Assembly: GCA_033675545.1 (NCBI GenBank)
Contig: JAWDGP010004625.1
Span: forward strand, 184,501-248,500
Length of the DNA: 64,000 bases
From: Elysia crispata
Lineage: Eukaryota; Mollusca; Gastropoda; Plakobranchidae
Direction of reading: 5' to 3'
The position numbers and the translations under genes were made by a program. Position 1 is the stretch's first letter, and every line of letters begins with the position of its first letter. Under the pieces are notes generated by a model. That model worked only from the letters and a program-made list of their open reading frames with translations, was not told the DNA's origin and did no database searches. Below, one piece after another: positions 26,233 through 64,000 of the stretch.

Positions 26233-28230
26233 TAAGTAGAGAGGGTCGCATCTGAGTCTTACATTTTATTTTCTTTGTATTAAGCTGTTCTGTGAATTTC
26301 TTCACTGTTCTCTGTCCTTATCGTTCACGGCGTCTCAATCGCGATATTTTTAGTTTGTTGAGGCCGCGCTTTTCCTCTAATATTAGGATGTGTTGCTCTG
26401 CCGTTAATCTGCTTAAGGTGAATCTATTGGCTAGTAGTAGTACAATAACCATCGGAAGATCATTGTTACAATAGAAAATATACAGTCTTAAATTTTTCCC
26501 AAGGTTTTCACTGCAATGTTTCGCCTGTCCGTATTTCTTTTTGGTATGGAAGTGTGTATTTTAATAAATTATGGAAAACACTTTGATAAGAATGTGCCAA
26601 GTATTTTTTAAAGGCATGAGGATAATGTTTGAATGCACATTGAAGTGAGGTAGGCATCAATGCAATTGAAAGAGTTTACTCCATTAAAACAATTTCAGTT
26701 TCATACTGTGTTGTCCGCAAAATATTTTTACAATACTATCAAAATTTTACATAGAAGTGATCAATCTCCTTTGCAAAACATAGTGTTTGAATAAAAGCGA
26801 GGTTATATTTTGCAAACCATGTACATAAGAATTCTGGTTTTCCTAAATCTTTTGAAAACAACATATTTAAAAAAAACCTCTAAATATAATTACTAATTAT
26901 AATTTGAAAAAGAGCGTATCACTCTTGACGAAGAAAACAATTCCTACTAGCTTACATCTTCAGCAGGCGCCTGCCTTGTTTGATGGGCTGAGGTTAACAC
27001 GTGAATGAACCAAGGAGGATCTAATTTTATCCCAGCCTTTCCATTGGTTTGTGGTCTCGTCGGTGAGCGCAAAACAGAAGTGACGTCAAGACGAAATATC
27101 TTTGCTCGTATGGATTTCCTTGTGCATAGCTACGTAGAATATACGTTTGCGATTGAATTTGAAGTATTATCTGATTTTTCTTCATAAATATGAACACATA
27201 ATATTTATCTCATCTCTATTTAAGCATCACCTTGATATGCAATATGAAACCGTTATATATTTGAATAAGTAGCATGTTGATACTCTTGACTGTATAAACA
27301 AACTATCCTTTCGATCTGTTAAAATGTTCTTCGCCTATCCCCCTTCATGAAAGACAGACATGTTGCAGTGGTAAAATAAGTCGGCTCTGTTTGAGCCACA
27401 TTTCGGGGGTTTATGGACACATTCGCCATCTAAATTTATGTGATTCGGGGGATTTATTTCTTTATTTCAAGAGGAACTTAAACGAATCTACTAGTGCTTC
27501 TAACCTGAATGGTAAATATTGGAAATCCAATGTAAGCCTGTTTTCAGTCATGATTGAATGGGTCTCCGCTTTCTATGAAGGAAAAAAGAGACCTGTCCGT
27601 TTTATTTTCTGATTCAAACCTTTGTCAAGTTGAATGAAGGCAAGGCCATTTATAATGATCTAGGAATCTAGATCTAGATCTAGTTTTATAAAAACATAAT
27701 CATAATGTCTTGGCCCAAACTTGTAGATCTAGATCTAGATTTTATGCAATATTCACATTTTTAGTGAAAGTTGCTTTTCAAAACAAGGTAGGTTAGATCT
27801 AGCCTACATCAACAATGTAGGCTACCCTTCACATGTAATTCAAACCACTTAATGTTTTGAACAGACTTGTAAAAGCAAATGGCAAATACATCACACAAAG
27901 AAGGCACATGAATTGGTACTTAAACTGTCGTGGCAGGTCTATAACAAAGTTAACTCAGTTTAATTGAAGATGGAAAATTATTAGATATCTTGATATTATA
28001 TTATTACACAATATGCAATGTACTTATTAATATCTGTGTTGAGTTTTCTGTTAAGAACTGTCTTATATGAATAAAAAGGCTTTTTAGACCTGTGTAGGAC
28101 TTATGATTGGCTACGCTGGTTTAGTACAAGCATTGAGGTATAGGCCTACTAATAGATTAGATCAAGGATATTATATGATGCCGTGTTTGTCTTTTTGGTA
28201 TATTTTTACCTATACACCCACACTCACCAG
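26233..28230. other. Non-coding DNA, includes AGATCT repeats
   Basis: No gene recognised. At 27664-27742 there are two clusters of TCTAGATCTAGATCTAG, an AGATCT-based repeat. Short frames at 27005-27187 and 27391-27612 show no motif. Confidence 0.5.
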
Positions 28231-28461
28231 AGTGCTGTTTCTTGTCTTTCCAGTCGACCTTGACCTTCACCGTATTATAAGTGAAAGTTGTCATGATTAC
28301 GTAACTTTATGAAGGTGCAATTTTATGGAATGTTAACAGAATAAATAATTAAAAAAGGAGGGGGGGGGATGCCCTCTCCCCGACAAGAATGAAGCGACTT
28401 TCACTTACTAATACGATCAAATCAAGGTGAAGATGAACCGGAAAGACAAGAAACAGCACAC
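28231..28461. mobile_element. Imperfect inverted repeat of about 65 bp arms
   Basis: The left arm (about 28231-28291, starting GTGCTGTTTCTTGTCTTTCC) and the right arm (about 28391-28461, ending GGAAAGACAAGAAACAGCAC) are reverse complements with several mismatches and a gap of roughly 10 bases. The 21 outermost bases are the best preserved. The loop of about 100 bases holds a G run. It looks like a foldback or MITE-type insertion. Confidence 0.6.
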
Positions 28462-28514
28462 AGTTAAAAAAAAAAAAATAAATAAATACAGCTCTTACCT
28501 TTACTCCGTCTCTG

Positions 28515-28625
28515 CTACTTCGAACAACTCCGTATCACTAAAAATGATAATGACTTAGCGTCATTATTATAAAATTCAGCAATAACTTGGAAATAATCAA
28601 AAGAACACTTATCACAAGCAGCCAT
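28515..28625 (-). other. 36-codon minus-strand frame beside NRF1-like sites
   Basis: A short frame (MAACDKCSFDYFQVIAEFYN...) starts about 90 bases downstream, on the minus strand, of three NRF1-like sites. A possible splice donor (AAG then GTAAGA) lies at 28498-28493, just after its stop codon at 28515. I do not recognise it. It could be a first exon with an upstream ORF or chance sequence. Confidence 0.15.
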
Positions 28626-28714
28626 GAAGAAAATCACGATCAAGATAAAAATGCTTCAGCTGTTGAGCCAAATGAGTAATGACAATGAAATGAGACAAAA
28701 GACGCGCCTTTAAT

Positions 28715-28795
28715 TGCGCATGCGCATGGGTAATTGTAAGACGTTGGGCATGCGCAAAGAGTTTACAACTAAAAAGAAAGTAATACGCATGCGCG
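28715..28795. promoter_or_regulatory. Cluster of three NRF1-like sites
   Basis: TGCGCATGCGCA (28715-28726, a perfect palindrome), GGGCATGCGCA (28746-28756) and ACGCATGCGCG (28785-28795) match the NRF1 consensus YGCGCAYGCGCR fully or nearly, in 81 bases of otherwise AT-rich DNA. NRF1 sites commonly mark CpG-type promoters in animals. The cluster lies 2.3 kb upstream of the first HIPK coding exon, so it could serve HIPK, an antisense transcript or both. Confidence 0.35.
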
Positions 28796-28799
28796 AAAG

Positions 28800-31135
28800 A
28801 CGGATTTGAAGATATGGAAAGAAATGTGCGTTGGGTACAAAAAAAAAAAAAACAATATCCGGGCCCTTAGAAGTTAACACTAACTTGGGTTAGATTTTCA
28901 TTGAAAGTGAAACTGACACAGAAATCTAGTTATTGGACTTCAGCAACAGTGAGACTGGTCCTTTTTTTTGAATCGTGGCCTAATATGAATTAATTCATAA
29001 TGAAATTATACCTTTTCATGTCATGCAGATAAGTTAATGATAGAAATGGTATTCATATGTATGGTTTGTTCCTTAGGTCTTGACCACAACAAGAAAGCCG
29101 TTGCTCATGAAAGATCAAAACCAGGGGTGACATGTTTAGAGGCAGACAAAGCCAAGACATTTATTATTTTAAAAAATTAGTACTACAATCAGCATCATAA
29201 TAAATTGCATCTTAAACAGTACATTTGTGACATTTTGTGTCACTTTTTTGAAAGTCAGAACTTAGGTACAAAATAAAGGGCTCATTTTGTTATGGGGCAT
29301 TTTCATGAAAATGTCAAAACTAAACAGTGAATTTTTAGATGCCAATTTTTATTTTATACTTAAGATATGTTGAAAACTTTTCATTTTTCACTTTAACTCT
29401 AAGTGATATTTGAAGAATTCATTGTAGCCAATATCTCGCTTGTGAATGCACATTGATATATCCATCAGTTACCATTAATAAGGAAAAAGTTTTGCTGCAA
29501 AAAGATGAAGCATAAAAATATATGAAAACTCTTGGTACATTCAGCTCTTTATATGTTATAATGTTTTTCCATATATGGGCTCCAAGGTTTAATTTTCATA
29601 TTTTTTCATAACTGGTGTAACATTTTATTTGTGTTAACTCAGTTACCAGCGATACATTTAACTTAGATTTTTATTTTAAAATCAGTGCTTAAGTTGTTGA
29701 GGTAAGTAAGGGTCTGGGTAGTTGTAATTTATTCTTACTCATAAAAACAAAAGACTATCAGTAGAAAGAATAACATGTGTAAAATCAACCAGAAAAATAG
29801 TTTTGGCAACAACTGATTGGCTAGTAGTATGCTCTAATCAAATGTAACCTTTAATTTAAAGTGAAAAAATCTGGACTGTTTTAAAAATTTAGATCTAGAA
29901 TCTCAATCCAAAACACCTCCTTTATCATTTCCAGAAAAGGCCTAAATCTGCTGAAATTCAGAGATTTTTTGTTGAAGGAAAAGAAAATTAAACACAAAAA
30001 GAAAAAAGGGAACCAAATAGTTGAAAAAAATATTCAGAGAATATGCAGTTATCTTTGTTGTCATCCCTGACAGAACAGACAATAAAGAAATATCATTTAA
30101 ATACTTTGGGAGAGTTGTGTTACACAAAACATACATGTTTTATATATCATATATGTGACAATCAGTGGGAATGAAACAAGGCTTCTGCTGTGATCAGGAA
30201 TTCCTCCTTCAACTTCAAGCATCAATTAAAGGAGAGCCATTTTATGGTTGTATAAATGACCAAGATTGGATAAATATGACACAGTACATAAAATAGCTTT
30301 TGTCTTTTTTGAAAGTCAAACCCATCATCCTGAAATATTTTCAAACTCCATTGCAAAAAGTCATTGAAGTTGCTAGGAAAAAAAATTGCTGCAAATTTTA
30401 GCCTCTGTCGATTGTAAAATTAATTATGCTTTTAAAAGCTCTTTTCTGTAGGGTTTCCCTTACTTACTAGTTAATTTTTTAAGTTTCCTACTGAGTACAA
30501 GAAGTAATGATTTTTTAAAATAGTTCATGTAACAAAAACAGCCTTGATTATTGAAATTATTTACACAAAAATATCTCAAATCATACAATTGTAATTTGTA
30601 CCAGATAAACTATTTTTGCACTTCACTTCTTACAGTTTGAAAAATGTTATGTCAATTACCTTTTTAGTACCTTAAAATGCCTGTGTTAAACATTTGGTAA
30701 ACAAAACTTCTGTTATCTTATTTTTTGACATACCATCAACCCATGCTAATGAAATTTGTTCATTATTTCAACAAAATTCACATGAAATGATGTTTGTATT
30801 GAGATCTAAATTTTTAATTTCTTCAAGTTATATCAGTTACTGCTGTAATCTCTTTACTATTATAAAAATTAAGTCAATTTAAAAACAATTTTTGGTTTTA
30901 AAAGATATCTGAAATGCTTAGAATGAGCATACAAATTTTGAAGTTAAGTTTGTACAATTAAACATTGCCACAAAAAGCAATGTAATGTCCTTCAAATGTT
31001 GCACGAGTCATCAGTAGAATTGCCCAAATAAATAATGCTTTTTGTAAATCCTTTTTGTCCGAATAGAGAGATTTAATGTGTGCAAATCATTAACATTTTT
31101 TAATATGTTTTAATACTATATGATTTATTTTGCAG
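28800..31135. other. AT-rich DNA upstream of HIPK exon 2
   Basis: Very AT-rich, with poly-T and poly-A runs and no coding-like segment. It ends in a polypyrimidine-poor but usable acceptor (ATTTTGCAG). Probably the 3' part of HIPK intron 1. Confidence 0.5.
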
Positions 31136-63398
<32,263 letters not shown>

Positions 63399-64000
63399 GT
63401 ATTTTTTTTCCTTCTTTTGTTTTCTAAATTTTACAAAATCTAAAGATATTAACTGATTTGGGTCAGGAGACTAAAGTTATAATTTTGTTTCTGTGCTATA
63501 TAGCTCAGCTGCAAAATTGCTGAAAATTACAAGGGTCTTTGTTGAAGATGTTCCATTCTACAAAGTCAATTAATGATCTGTCCAAACTTTCCTGAAAGAT
63601 CAGCTCCATTAGGATTATAGGTTACTGCAAACAACGAGTGTACAAAAAAAAATCTGAAGAGCCTTATAGTTTTTATTTTTTTTAATGAGCTCCTAATGGG
63701 CTACAGTTCCCGATACAAGAATTATTGATTGAAATCTTGAGATTTCAGCTTGTGGTGGATTGTACTTGCAAACATTTTCAAACACTCAACAAACCAAAAT
63801 TGAAGACTAGCAGATAATTCAATGACAGTTTTGTGTTCATTTAAAATTTTTTTCTATTCATGTTAATAAATTTAAAGATGTATGAATTTTACTGGTGTTA
63901 TCCTTTTTTTTTTTTTTTGAGTTAGCTCCATCATCATCTTCAAGTACATTTTTCTGGAAAAGTTAAAATTTTGATCAGTATATATATTTGAAAGAATAAA
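63399..64000 (+). other. Start of the next HIPK intron
   Basis: Begins GTATTTTTT, is AT-rich, and shows no further exon before the window ends. Confidence 0.8.

Noticed and set aside
27355-27410. tRNA-like GCAGTGGTAAAATAAGTCGG
   Set aside because: Only a vague A-box match; no B box or stem support.

Overview
The window is eukaryotic nuclear DNA from an animal, most likely a marine mollusc and perhaps a gastropod. The lineage call is inference. It rests on intron-rich vertebrate-like coding exons, AT-rich introns, very long (CT)n, (GAA)n, (ATT)n and (AT)n arrays, AGATCT-rich repeats, minisatellites and tRNA-like SINE pieces. No bacterial operons, rRNA genes or CRISPR arrays were seen.

One gene is certain: a homeodomain-interacting protein kinase (HIPK, DYRK/CMGC family) on the + strand. 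Thirteen coding exons can be placed from 31136 to 63398, all with GT/AG introns and consistent phases. Joined, they give 917 codons plus two bases of the next. They cover the N-terminal region, the whole kinase domain (about residues 290-618) and much of the low-complexity C-terminal region. The C-terminus lies beyond the right edge, and any non-coding first exon lies left of 31136, position unknown. A 17.5-kb intron (33413-50937) splits the kinase domain just before the APE motif.

Bases 1-31135 hold no gene I can support. They carry a 3-kb minisatellite with units near 75 bp (91-3090), a 1.4-kb minisatellite of 32-bp units (10538-11930), a short 49-bp tandem repeat, a dispersed MITE-like family, tRNA-like SINE fragments, a hairpin element set between microsatellites (21634-22046), and a 1.1-kb purine tract of GAA/GAG triplets (23401-24511). 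Three NRF1-like sites at 28715-28795 beside a tiny minus-strand ORF may mark a promoter.

Intron 13 (56385-63294) contains, in antisense, a decayed copy of a large multi-domain protein-coding sequence, about 59830-62260 on the minus strand. Its zinc-finger-like N-terminus, GDFDFL...YGISGA segment, RCLWC knuckle, QAYYG block and RRHFP...PKHY block are still readable across frameshifts. I take it to be a relic of a repeated, probably mobile, animal gene family. It is the most unusual coding-like signal in the window.
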